64,000 bases of DNA from an uncultured Clostridia bacterium (lineage in GTDB: Bacteria > Bacillota > Clostridia > Oscillospirales > Acutalibacteraceae), in NCBI GenBank assembly GCA_947166135.1, contig CAMVDB010000001.1, positions 1-64,000 of the forward strand, written 5' to 3'. Position 1 is the first letter of the stretch, and each line of letters opens with the position of its first letter. The translations under genes were made by a program, and so were the position numbers. This document shows positions 48,253 through 56,801 of this stretch, piece by piece. The notes below the pieces were generated by a model. The model was given only the letters and a program-made list of their open reading frames with translations. It was not told where the DNA came from and did no database searches.

Positions 48253-49590
48253 ATGAAAAGAATTTCTAAGCCTGTATTCTTCATTGTCGCGATCCTCATC
48301 ATTTGCTTTGCCGTTACGGCTACCGTCGGCGTAAAGTATTATGAGGGCGATATCCAGAAGACCACGATCAAGGGTATCAGCGACATCAGATGGGGAATTG
48401 ACATCCGCGGCGGCGTTGAGGCGAGCTTTAAGCCCGCCGGCGATATCGACGCTACGGATGAGCAGTTAGAATCTGCTAAATCGATCATCGAGACCCGTAT
48501 GGTCTCGAACGGCATCACCGACTATGAGATCTACTCCGACAAGGGCAGCGATCGTATCATCGTTCGTTTCCCGTGGAAGGAAGATGACACCAACTTCGAC
48601 CCGGTCGCGGCGGTCGACGAGCTGGCGGCTACCGCTAAGCTGACCTTCCGCAATCCCTCCGGCGAGACCGTCATGGACGGTTCCGCGGTCGCGAGCGCTT
48701 CGGTCGGCGTTGATACATCCGACGGTAAGGCGGGTCAGTATATCGTACAGCTCGAGCTTACCTCCGAGGGCGCTAAGACCTTCGCCGACGTTACCTCTCA
48801 GTATCTGAACCAGCAGATCGCTATCTACATGGACGATACCATGCTGAGTAATCCTACCGTACAGAGCGTTATCTCCGAGGGTAAGGCACAGATCACCGGT
48901 AACTTCGACGCTGAATCCGCGACTAAGCTTGCGAACCAGATCAACGGCGGTGCGCTGCCCTTCGGTCTGGAGGCTGCTTCCTACAGCGGTATCAGCCCGA
49001 CGCTGGGTCAGAACTCTCTGACCGCGATGGGCTATGCGGCGATCATCGCCTTTGCTCTGATCGCGCTCTTCATGATCATCAAGTACCGCGTACCCGGCTT
49101 CGTAGCCGTTATCGCGCTGATCGGTCAGATGGCGTTGTCTATCGCAGCGGTTACCCGTTATTTCAGCGTGTTCAACTCCTTCACCATGACCCTGCCCGGT
49201 ATCGCCGGTCTGATCCTGTCGGTCGGTATGGGTGTTGACGCGAACATCATCACCGCCGAGCGTATCAAGGAAGAGTTCCGGGCCGGTAAGACCCTTGACA
49301 GTGCGATCGAGACCGGTACCAAGAACTCCCTGACCGCGATCATCGACGGTAACATGACCATCGTCATCGTATCCGTCATCCTGCTGCTGGTCTTCGGCCC
49401 GTCCAACATCCTGTCTTGGATCTTCGGCGAGTCCACCACCGGTACCATCTATGCCTTCGGTTATACCCTTTTGATGGGTGTTATCTCTAACTTCATCATG
49501 GGCGTATGGCTCTCCAGAGTCATGCTCAAGAGCATCGTAGGTCTCAATCCCCTGCGTAAAAAGTGGCTGTTTGGAGGTGAGGGTAAATGA
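48253..49590 (+). CDS. secD: Protein translocase subunit SecD
   Basis: Start at 48253 (MKRISKPVFF) because GGAGG lies eight bases before; the ATG at 48238 overlaps that site. About 445 residues. One N-terminal helix, a periplasmic-type P1 domain (DIRWGIDIRGGVEA, ETRMVSNGITDYEIY), then five helices with GLILSVGMGVDANIITAERI and the DANI motif in helix 4. It uses the proton gradient with SecF to complete protein export. It is shorter than the E. coli form, as usual in Firmicutes. secF overlaps by four bases. Confidence 0.96.
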   Translation: MKRISKPVFFIVAILIICFAVTATVGVKYYEGDIQKTTIKGISDIRWGIDIRGGVEASFKPAGDIDATDEQLESAKSIIETRMVSNGITDYEIYSDKGSDRIIVRFPWKEDDTNFDPVAAVDELAATAKLTFRNPSGETVMDGSAVASASVGVDTSDGKAGQYIVQLELTSEGAKTFADVTSQYLNQQIAIYMDDTMLSNPTVQSVISEGKAQITGNFDAESATKLANQINGGALPFGLEAASYSGISPTLGQNSLTAMGYAAIIAFALIALFMIIKYRVPGFVAVIALIGQMALSIAAVTRYFSVFNSFTMTLPGIAGLILSVGMGVDANIITAERIKEEFRAGKTLDSAIETGTKNSLTAIIDGNMTIVIVSVILLLVFGPSNILSWIFGESTTGTIYAFGYTLLMGVISNFIMGVWLSRVMLKSIVGLNPLRKKWLFGGEGK

Positions 49591-50525
49591 AAAAGACGTT
49601 AAACTTCATCGGTAAGAGCAAGGTGTTCTTCGGCATCTCCCTCGCAATCATCGCCATCGGTCTTGTCTGCAACATCATCTTCGGCGCTACCCTCGACATC
49701 CAGTTCAAGGGCGGTACCATCGCGAACTATTCCTACGTCGGCGATATCGACGAGGCTGCTTTGAAGGATACGATCCAGAAGGCGACCGATCAGGAGGTAT
49801 CCTTCACGATCGCTCAGGATATCATGAACAACACCTCCGATCAGAAGGCGTATTCCGTCTCGATCCAGTTCTCCGGCAACAACAGCGTTGAGTCCAGCGT
49901 TCTGGACGGCGTTACCAAGGCGCTGGAGGAGAAGTTCCCCGATAATAACTTCCAGTACAAAGAGACTTCATCCGTCGAGGCTTCGATGGGCGTGAAGTTC
50001 CTCCTGAAGTGTCTGACCGCGGTCGCGATCGCTTCCGTACTCATGGTCATCTATGTAACCATCCGCTTCAAGCGTATCGGCGGTTTGTCCGCCGGCGTTA
50101 TGGCGCTGGTTGCCTTGTTCCATGATGTGGCGATGATCTACTTTATGTACGTCATCTTCCGTATGCCGATCGACTCGAACTTCATTGCTGTCGTCCTGAT
50201 GATCATCGGTTACTCGCTGAACGATACCATCGTTATCTACGACCGTGTCCGTGAGGAACGCCGTCTGGCAGGCCCCAAGGCGGATATCGCCGATGTCTTC
50301 AACCGCAGCGCGTCAGCGGTTATGGGTCGTACCATCGCCACCTCCGTTACTACGCTGGCTGCGATCGGCACCGTTTATGTTGTCGCTCTCGTTTTCAACC
50401 TTACTTCGGTACAGGGCTTCGCTCTGCCGATGATGATCGGTATTGTTTCCGGCTGCTACTCCTCCCTGTGCATCGCAGGTCCTCTGTGGGTGGCTTGGAA
50501 CAAGCGCAAGAGCAAAACTGCGTAA
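49587..50525 (+). CDS. secF: Protein translocase subunit SecF
   Basis: 312 residues, six membrane helices, with LDIQFKGGTIANYSYVG after the first helix and SLNDTIVIYDRVREE in helix 4, both signatures of SecF. It forms the complex with SecD at the SecYEG channel. In many Firmicutes SecD and SecF are fused; here they are separate and coupled by ATGA. A terminator follows. The C-terminus (WNKRKSKTA) is basic. Confidence 0.96.
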   Translation: MKKTLNFIGKSKVFFGISLAIIAIGLVCNIIFGATLDIQFKGGTIANYSYVGDIDEAALKDTIQKATDQEVSFTIAQDIMNNTSDQKAYSVSIQFSGNNSVESSVLDGVTKALEEKFPDNNFQYKETSSVEASMGVKFLLKCLTAVAIASVLMVIYVTIRFKRIGGLSAGVMALVALFHDVAMIYFMYVIFRMPIDSNFIAVVLMIIGYSLNDTIVIYDRVREERRLAGPKADIADVFNRSASAVMGRTIATSVTTLAAIGTVYVVALVFNLTSVQGFALPMMIGIVSGCYSSLCIAGPLWVAWNKRKSKTA

Positions 50526-50547
50526 ACAAATCTATTACATCAAGTTT

Positions 50548-50586
50548 AACGGCACCGTTCATTCGAGCGGTGCCGTTTCTGTATTT
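50548..50586 (+). terminator. Intrinsic terminator after secF
   Basis: AACGGCACCG / CGGTGCCGTT followed by TCTGTATTT. Confidence 0.75.
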
Positions 50587-50644
50587 ACTTTGTAAGGTTC
50601 CGTGATCACCGGAAATCGGCAAGGGTCGGCTGGTTATAATGCTT

Positions 50645-51025
50645 TTAAAGAATATTATCCCATCTCAGCTGCTTCGACTGACGGATGGATTGGATCTCCC
50701 GTCTCGCACATGCGGAGGTCGCAAGGAACTCTGCACTGCTGCCTGTCTGTGCGTAGCGTATCATCATCATGAGGTCGCTCTCGATATCGCCGACCTCGCT
50801 GTGGTACATAAAGATGTTGAATATCCCGCTTTGATTCCTGAATCGATTGTTCAGGCGCTTTGCTGTCGATTCCGCCCCGATGAAGTCATGCTCCTCCATC
50901 CGTTGATCCGCTTCTTCCAGCATACGGAGATAGACGTTTGAATTTGATGTGACATAGCTGTATTCTGTGATACCCAGTAAGAGCGAAAGCGCGATCATTA
51001 CCAGTGCGATCCATCCTCTTTTCAT
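50645..51025 (-). CDS. DUF4363 membrane-anchored protein
   Basis: 126 residues: one N-terminal helix (WIALVMIALSLLLGITEYSYV), then a helical extracellular part (MLEEADQRMEEHDFIGAEST, MYHSEVGDIESDLMMM). DUF4363 proteins typically follow a DUF421 (YetF) gene, as here, with an ATGA overlap. The function is unknown; a link with membrane stress or sporulation has been suggested for the YetF family. GAGGAA precedes the ATG. Confidence 0.8.
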   Translation of the reverse strand: MKRGWIALVMIALSLLLGITEYSYVTSNSNVYLRMLEEADQRMEEHDFIGAESTAKRLNNRFRNQSGIFNIFMYHSEVGDIESDLMMMIRYAQTGSSAEFLATSACARREIQSIRQSKQLRWDNIL

Positions 51026-51537
51026 TTTTGTTCCTCCTGTATCTCGCTGAGTTCATCCTGCAGTTCCTTACTGCTGATGCTGTCGCCGCTGAGGGCTTCA
51101 TCCGTCAGCACGCTCAGCGTGCCGTTGGGCTCGATGATCCCGTAGCGTACGCTGCTTTCGTCGCTCAGCTCCTTCTCCCGAAGCAGGGAGTAAAGATCCT
51201 CGTGGCTGATGCGCAGACGGTGGAGCTCACTGTCGATGATCCTGCCATCCTTGATAACGACGATCGGATGACCGCAGATCAGGGCTCTTGCCTTACGGCT
51301 TTTCATCATCAGGAGCGAGATCAAAAGCTCGATTGCGACGATCATCATGATCGGGACCAGGGAGTTCAGCAGGGGACGTTCGGCGTTTTCGAGCGGGAGA
51401 GAGGCGACCTCCGAGATAATCAGCGTGATCACGAGCTCCGAGGTCTGCATGTCGCTGACCTGCCGCTTGCCCATAACGCGCAGCGCCGCCGTCACAACGA
51501 TGTAAATCACGATGGTGCGTATCAGAATTGTCAACAT
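51022..51537 (-). CDS. DUF421/YetF-family membrane protein
   Basis: The start at 51537 (MLTILIRTIVIY) follows GGTGAT; the track start at 51573 has none. About 171 residues: three membrane helices (LIRTIVIYIVVTAALRVMGK, LVITLIISEVASLP, LVPIMMIVAIELLISLL) and then a small soluble domain with GHPIVVIKDGRII and LRISHEDLYSLLREK. This is the YetF layout; members appear to respond to envelope conditions. The DUF4363 gene is coupled to it. Confidence 0.87.
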   Translation of the reverse strand: MLTILIRTIVIYIVVTAALRVMGKRQVSDMQTSELVITLIISEVASLPLENAERPLLNSLVPIMMIVAIELLISLLMMKSRKARALICGHPIVVIKDGRIIDSELHRLRISHEDLYSLLREKELSDESSVRYGIIEPNGTLSVLTDEALSGDSISSKELQDELSEIQEEQK

Positions 51538-51722
51538 ATATATCACCGTTGTTATCTTGTGAAAAACCGCCAAAATTATGTATGCAATTTCTGCATGAAA
51601 AAATGCATATTTCTTTATAAGTATTATAAATTATACTAAATGGAGTATAATTACCATGTATACGTTAAAAGTGTAACAATGCGCTTTTGTTCTCAAAATA
51701 ACAGTCAGAAAGAAGGCTTATT

Positions 51723-52691
51723 ATGAACGCGAGTCCGTATTATGTAACTCTCAAACGCCTGATCGACGAGATCGGGCTGACCGAATACTACATGCCTGTC
51801 GATCCTGAGGAGGTACACATCACTGTCTCGGACGTTGACCGCCCCGGACTCGAGCTGGTCGGTCATTTGAAGTATTACGACAGCCGATACCTGATCGCCT
51901 TCGGACTGACGGAGATGTCTTTCCTGGAAGGCGAGAGTGAAGAGAAGCAGCGCGAGCAGTTGGAGCCGATCGTGTCGAAGATCCCGCCCGCCCTGGTGAT
52001 CGCCCGCGATATCGAGCCTCTGCCGGTGATGCTGGAGCTTGCGAAGAAGTACAAGGTGCCGATCGTGACCTCTACGGACACTACCTCGGTACTGGACGCG
52101 GCGATCGTATCCTTCCTGAATGTCGAGCTTGCGCCGCGCATCACTCGCCACGGCGTACTGGTCGAGGTGTACGGCGAAGGATGCCTGCTGATCGGCGACA
52201 GCGGCGTAGGTAAATCCGAGACCGCGATCGAGCTGATCAAGCGCGGCCATCGACTTATCGCCGATGACGCCGTCGAAATCAAGCGCGTCTCGAAGAAATC
52301 CCTCATCGGTTCTTCTCCCGAGAATATCCGCCACTTCATCGAGCTGCGCGGCATCGGTATCATCAACGCCCGCCGTATCTTCGGTATCGGCGCGGTCAAG
52401 GTGAGCGAGAAGATCGATCTGGTCATCAACCTCGAGCTGTGGAATTCGAAGAAGGTCTATGACCGCATGGGTATGGATAACGAGTATATGGAGATCCTCG
52501 GTCTGGAAATCCCCGTCGTCACCATCCCCGTCAAGCCCGGCAGAAACCTCGCTGTCATCATTGAGGTCGCCGCGATGAATCATCGCCAGAAGAAGATGGG
52601 CTACAACGGCGCCCAGGAGCTCCTGCAAAACCTCGGTATGGACATCAGCCCCGACGATATCGGCAAAAAGAAGATCGATACGAACTGGTGA
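51723..52691 (+). CDS. hprK: HPr kinase/phosphorylase
   Basis: 322 residues. Walker A GDSGVGKSE (residues about 158-166), the following HRLIADDAVEI block, ELRGIGIINARRIFG, and the C-terminal IPVKPGRNLAVIIEVAAMN signature. It phosphorylates and dephosphorylates Ser46 of HPr in response to fructose bisphosphate and phosphate, thereby controlling carbon catabolite repression. It is the usual first gene before the murB-rapZ-whiA cluster. AGAAGG precedes the start. Confidence 0.97.
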   Translation: MNASPYYVTLKRLIDEIGLTEYYMPVDPEEVHITVSDVDRPGLELVGHLKYYDSRYLIAFGLTEMSFLEGESEEKQREQLEPIVSKIPPALVIARDIEPLPVMLELAKKYKVPIVTSTDTTSVLDAAIVSFLNVELAPRITRHGVLVEVYGEGCLLIGDSGVGKSETAIELIKRGHRLIADDAVEIKRVSKKSLIGSSPENIRHFIELRGIGIINARRIFGIGAVKVSEKIDLVINLELWNSKKVYDRMGMDNEYMEILGLEIPVVTIPVKPGRNLAVIIEVAAMNHRQKKMGYNGAQELLQNLGMDISPDDIGKKKIDTNW

Positions 52692-52826
52692 GATCGGAGA
52701 ACGGTTAACGGAGAATGGATAACGGTTGCGGGAAACGCTTTGCGTTTTGGTTTTCTATATCAACGGGTGAGGGCTTAGCTCTCCTTTCGGCATGATTTGT
52801 TATCCGAATTATAACATGGAGTTATT

Positions 52827-53723
52827 ATGAACATAATTGATATTATAATTGACAAGGGTATATCATACATCGAGAACGAGCCGATGAGCGCGCATACGAC
52901 GTTTAAGATCGGCGGCGCTGCGGATGTGCTCGTGACGGTGCGTAACGTTGACGAGCTGAAAGCGACCGTCGACGCCTGTAAGGATTGCGGCGTACCCTAT
53001 ATGATCCTCGGCAACGGATCGAACCTTCTGGTTTCCGACGACGGTATCGAGGGCGCTGTGATCGCGCTCGACGGCGACTTTAAGCAGATCTCGGTCGATG
53101 GTACGGTCATCACTGCCGGAGCGGGCGCAAAGCTCTCTCGGCTCTGTACCGTGGCTCTTGAGAACGGTCTGACCGGCTTGGAGTTCGCCTACGGTATCCC
53201 CGGTACGGTCGGCGGCGCGATGTATATGAACGCCGGCGCTTACGGCGGCGAGATGAAGGATGTCGCGCTGAGCGTGACTGCGCTGACTGCGGACGGTGAG
53301 ATCGTTGAGGTTCCTGCCGCGGAGCTTGAGATGGGTTATCGTACCAGTATTTTTAAGAAGAACAACAGTATTATTCTATTTTCGAAATATAAGTTAAATA
53401 ACGGTGACAAAATCGCCATCAAAGCGCAGATGGATGACGTAATGAATCGCCGTAAAACCAAGCAGCCGTTGGAGTATCCCTCCGCAGGGTCGGTATTCAA
53501 GCGTCCCGAGGGCGCTTTCGCCGGTACGCTGATCGAACAGTGCGGACTCAAGGGAACGACCGTCGGCGGTGCTCAGGTCAGCGAAAAGCACGCGGGCTTT
53601 ATCATCAACGTCGGCGGGGCGACCTGTGAGGACGTGATGGGGCTGGTTGCTCTGATACAGGAGACCGTCAAGCGTGAGACCGGCTTCGAGCTGGAGCGCG
53701 AGATCATCCGTACAGGGAGGTAA
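52827..53723 (+). CDS. murB: UDP-N-acetylenolpyruvoylglucosamine reductase
   Basis: 298 residues. It reduces the enolpyruvyl group to make UDP-MurNAc for peptidoglycan with NADPH and FAD. Visible blocks: HTTFKIGGAADV at the start, LGNGSNLLVSDDGI and YGIPGTVGGAMYMNAGAYG (FAD), then YRTSIFKK and PSAGSVFKRPEG with the proton-donor serine, and HAGFIINVGGAT near the end. The length and the short form after YRTS fit the type II (Gram-positive) enzyme. rapZ starts two bases after the stop. Confidence 0.97.
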   Translation: MNIIDIIIDKGISYIENEPMSAHTTFKIGGAADVLVTVRNVDELKATVDACKDCGVPYMILGNGSNLLVSDDGIEGAVIALDGDFKQISVDGTVITAGAGAKLSRLCTVALENGLTGLEFAYGIPGTVGGAMYMNAGAYGGEMKDVALSVTALTADGEIVEVPAAELEMGYRTSIFKKNNSIILFSKYKLNNGDKIAIKAQMDDVMNRRKTKQPLEYPSAGSVFKRPEGAFAGTLIEQCGLKGTTVGGAQVSEKHAGFIINVGGATCEDVMGLVALIQETVKRETGFELEREIIRTGR

Positions 53724-53725
53724 GT

Positions 53726-54592
53726 ATGGAATTCGTGATCGTCACCGGCTTGTCCGGCGCGGGTAAGACCAACGCCCTGCATGCGATGGAGGATATCGGC
53801 TTCTACTGCGTCGATAACCTGCCGCCGCTGCTGTTCGATACCTTCTATGACCTGTGCGAGAATTCCGCCGACAGAAGGATGAAGCAGGTCGCTGTTGTAG
53901 CCGACGCCCGTTCAGGCGAGATGTTCGCCGATATCGCGGACGTTATCAACAAGCTCCACGCGGAAGGTAAGCAATTCAAGATCCTGTTCCTCGACGCAAA
54001 GCAGGATACTCTGATCGTTCGCTTCAAGGAGACCAGACGTAAGCATCCGCTGATCGGCGAGATCATCTCCGGCTCCGTTGAAGAGGCGGTCGGTCTTGAA
54101 GTTGAGCTGATGAAGAACGTCAAGACGATGGCGGATTACGTCATCGATACGACTCTTATGGCGCCCGGAGAGCTCAAGGAGCGTGTGACCACGCTGTTCA
54201 CTGCGGGAGCGGGCGATACCATGCTGATTACCTGTATCTCCTTCGGCTACAAGTACGGGATCCCGCCCGAGGCGGATCTGGTATTCGATATGCGCTGTCT
54301 GCCCAACCCTTTCTATGTCAAGGAGCTTAAATCGCTGACCGGCCTCGATGAACCTGTCAGGGACTACATCCTCAGCTTTGAAGTCACCGGTCAGTTCGTA
54401 CAGAAATTATACGATTTTCTCGATTACACCGTCTCTCTGTATCAGCAGGAGGGCAAGAGCGAGCTGGTCATCGGCGTCGGCTGTACGGGCGGTAAGCACC
54501 GTTCCGTCACGGTTGCGCGTCTGCTCAATCTCCATTTCACCGAAAACGGCTTGAAGTCGTCCATCCACCACCGGGATATCTGGAAAGCGTAA
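53726..54592 (+). CDS. rapZ: RapZ/YvcJ nucleotide-binding protein
   Basis: 288 residues. Walker A VTGLSGAGKTNALHAMED at the N-terminus, DNLPPLLF, DARSGEMF and RFKETRRKHPL follow, and the C-terminal VGVGCTGGKHRSVTVA signature. In Firmicutes this family (YvcJ) is a GTPase linked with competence and cell-wall precursor sensing; in E. coli RapZ steers decay of a small RNA. AGGGAGG lies just before the start. The usual neighbour yvcK is missing between it and whiA. Confidence 0.96.
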   Translation: MEFVIVTGLSGAGKTNALHAMEDIGFYCVDNLPPLLFDTFYDLCENSADRRMKQVAVVADARSGEMFADIADVINKLHAEGKQFKILFLDAKQDTLIVRFKETRRKHPLIGEIISGSVEEAVGLEVELMKNVKTMADYVIDTTLMAPGELKERVTTLFTAGAGDTMLITCISFGYKYGIPPEADLVFDMRCLPNPFYVKELKSLTGLDEPVRDYILSFEVTGQFVQKLYDFLDYTVSLYQQEGKSELVIGVGCTGGKHRSVTVARLLNLHFTENGLKSSIHHRDIWKA

Positions 54593-54593
54593 A

Positions 54594-54716
54594 TAATTAG
54601 GAATTAGGAGTTAGGAGTTAGGAATTATAAACGTTTAAATGAGATTGACAACGGGATGAGAAGCTTAGCATGATCTCTTGTAATTCCTCATTCCTCATTC
54701 CTGATTCCTCATTGAA
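54594..54716. repeat. Low-complexity intergenic repeat with inverted arms
   Basis: The left side has AATTAGGAATTAGGAGTTAG and further copies of the 7-base unit; the right side has TAATTCCTCATTCCTCATTC with the complementary pattern, so the arms may pair. It fills the gap where yvcK often lies. whiA starts three bases after it without a ribosome site. Confidence 0.7.
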
Positions 54717-54719
54717 TTA

Positions 54720-55643
54720 ATGTCATTTTCAACCGATACCAAACGCGAAATTTGTCAGAAGCTCTCGACGCGCGTACCGCTGCAGTACAGCGAGCTGTAC
54801 GCGATGCTGCTGCTCTCGCGGGAGTTCAGCCCGAAGAGCATCGTTTTCAAGACCGAGAACGAACACGCCTTTTCGCATTTCATCTTTTTACTGAATAAAC
54901 TTTTTAAAGCAAAGTGTGAAGTCACCGCTCCGATGCGCGGCGAATCGGGGAAAAACCGAAACTATACCGCTGTCGTGACTTCTCCCGAGAAATGCCGCAA
55001 GATCTATGAACGCTACGGTCATGATGAGCACGAGGTCAATCTGCGTGTGAACCGCGCCAACATCGACGACGAAGATGAACAGCGCGCCTTTATCCGCGGG
55101 GCGTTCCTCGCCGGAGGCTCCGTGACCGATCCCGAGAAGGGCTATCACCTTGAGATTGCCGTCAGCCATCGCAACCTGTGCATGGATATCTGCCGCATCA
55201 TCAGCGAGATACCTGACTGTGATATCCGGGCAAAGTTTCTCTCCCGCGGCGGCACTTACATCGCCTATATCAAGGACAGCGAGCAGATCACTGATTTGTT
55301 GACCTATATGGGCGCGGTGGTGGCTTCGATGAATATTATGGGTACTAAAGCGCTCAAGCAGGTGCGCAACACCGCGAACCGCCGCGCGAATTCCGAGATC
55401 GCGAATCTGCAGAAGACTGCTTCCGCGTCGGCGCGGCAGATCAAGGCGATCAAAAAGCTCAGGAAGAACGGCAGGATCAACCTGCTGCCCGACGAGCTCA
55501 AGGAGGTCGCGAGCCTGCGCTACGATTACCCTGAGCTGACCCTGCGCGAGCTGGGTGCGATGCTCGACCCGCCGATCTCCCGCAGCGGCGTGAACCATCG
55601 ACTCGAGAAGATTATCCGCATGGCGGAGGAAGAGGATTCATGA
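54720..55643 (+). CDS. whiA: WhiA, DNA-binding regulator with homing-endonuclease fold
   Basis: 307 residues. The N-terminus (TDTKREICQKL) and the LAGLIDADG-like FIRGAFLAGGSVTDPEKGYH block, NIMGTKALKQVRNTANRRAN in the middle, and a C-terminal helix-turn-helix (LTLRELGAMLDPPISRSGVN). WhiA affects division and chromosome handling in Firmicutes and sporulation division in Streptomyces. No Shine-Dalgarno sequence is near the ATG; the repeat tract ends right before. xseB overlaps the stop. Confidence 0.95.
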   Translation: MSFSTDTKREICQKLSTRVPLQYSELYAMLLLSREFSPKSIVFKTENEHAFSHFIFLLNKLFKAKCEVTAPMRGESGKNRNYTAVVTSPEKCRKIYERYGHDEHEVNLRVNRANIDDEDEQRAFIRGAFLAGGSVTDPEKGYHLEIAVSHRNLCMDICRIISEIPDCDIRAKFLSRGGTYIAYIKDSEQITDLLTYMGAVVASMNIMGTKALKQVRNTANRRANSEIANLQKTASASARQIKAIKKLRKNGRINLLPDELKEVASLRYDYPELTLRELGAMLDPPISRSGVNHRLEKIIRMAEEEDS

Positions 55644-55879
55644 TGAAGGATTATAACGAGATGAACTTTGAACAGGCTTACGAAGCCTTGAACGAGCTTG
55701 TCACAAAGCTGGAGGACCCCGCCACCAAGCTTGACGAGAGTATCGAGCTTTACGAGCAGGCGTGTAAGCTTGTGGTACTCTGTCGACGCAAGCTCAATGA
55801 CAGCAAAGTCAAGATCACCGATATAAATGAGCGGATCGCCGAGCTTGAGAAGAACGGCGAGTCGCTAACCGAGGAATAA
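55640..55879 (+). CDS. xseB: Exodeoxyribonuclease VII small subunit
   Basis: 79 residues, all helical: NFEQAYEALNELVTKLEDPA, then LDESIELYEQACKLVVLCRR, the XseB signature. It binds the large subunit XseA to make the nuclease that degrades single-stranded DNA. It overlaps whiA by four bases, and two ATGs (55640, 55643) can serve. xseA, usually just before, is not in the window. ispA follows directly. Confidence 0.93.
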   Translation: MMKDYNEMNFEQAYEALNELVTKLEDPATKLDESIELYEQACKLVVLCRRKLNDSKVKITDINERIAELEKNGESLTEE

Positions 55880-55880
55880 G

Positions 55881-56753
55881 ATGAAGAATTATGTCGCGGC
55901 GATCGAAGCCGCTCTTGAAGGATATATTCCCACAGGGAATTATAAAGAACAAAAACTGTTGGACGCGGTTCGCTACTCTCTGCTCCTGCCCGGTAAGCGT
56001 GTGCGTCCTTCGCTGACGCTCTCTTTCGCTGAGCTGTGCGGCGGCACCGTTGAAGAAGCGATGCCCTTTGCCTGTGCGGTGGAGATGGTTCATGCCTACT
56101 CCCTGATCCACGACGATATGCCGTGTATGGATGATGACGATTATCGCCGTGGTAAGCCCGCGAATCATAAGGTCTACGGCGAGAATATCGCGCTTCTGGC
56201 GGGTGACGCCCTGCAGAGTATGGCGTATATGACGATGCTCGGTAATCTGTCCGTTGCCGCTGTCGGCGGCGACAGAGCCGCCCGCGCGGCGCGAGTACTG
56301 TCCGAAAAATCCGGTGTACTCGGTATGGTGGGCGGTCAGACGATCGACCTGAGTATCGAGCATCGGCACGTTGATATCGAGACCGTTCAGCTGATGGAGG
56401 AGAAGAAGACCGCCAACCTGATCGAAGCCGCCTGCATGATGGGGTGTATCGTTGCGGGTGCATCCGAGCAGCAGATCGGCGCCGCCGAGCGCTATGCGCA
56501 CGCGATCGGACTTGCCTTCCAGATCGTTGACGATATTCTCGACGTTACGTCGACCGCCGAGGAGCTGGGGAAGCCCATCGGCTCCGACGCGGATAACGAG
56601 AAGAACACCTTCATGTCCCTCTTGGGGATCGATCGCTGCCGCGAGCTCGTCGGCGAGCTGACCGAAGAAGCGATCAAAGCGCTCGACGCATTTGACGGCG
56701 ATACATCCGATCTGGTGGATTTTGCCGTCCGTCTCGCGAACAGAAGAAAATAA
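55881..56753 (+). CDS. ispA: Farnesyl diphosphate synthase
   Basis: 290 residues. The first aspartate-rich motif is in HDDMPCMDDDDYRRGKP and the second in FQIVDDILDVT. LPGKRVRPSL and GGQTIDL are also typical. It joins isopentenyl and dimethylallyl diphosphate to farnesyl diphosphate (maybe geranylgeranyl) for undecaprenyl and other lipids. It starts one base after xseB and is followed by dxs, the first enzyme of the MEP pathway, in the classic order. Confidence 0.96.
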   Translation: MKNYVAAIEAALEGYIPTGNYKEQKLLDAVRYSLLLPGKRVRPSLTLSFAELCGGTVEEAMPFACAVEMVHAYSLIHDDMPCMDDDDYRRGKPANHKVYGENIALLAGDALQSMAYMTMLGNLSVAAVGGDRAARAARVLSEKSGVLGMVGGQTIDLSIEHRHVDIETVQLMEEKKTANLIEAACMMGCIVAGASEQQIGAAERYAHAIGLAFQIVDDILDVTSTAEELGKPIGSDADNEKNTFMSLLGIDRCRELVGELTEEAIKALDAFDGDTSDLVDFAVRLANRRK

Positions 56754-56801
56754 CGCGACAGTACCCAAGGCAAATCTGTCGCATAACCTGATTGATTGAT
56801 T

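Noticed and set aside
55815-56768. 317-codon ORF on the minus strand
   Set aside because: Antisense shadow of ispA, which has both aspartate-rich motifs.
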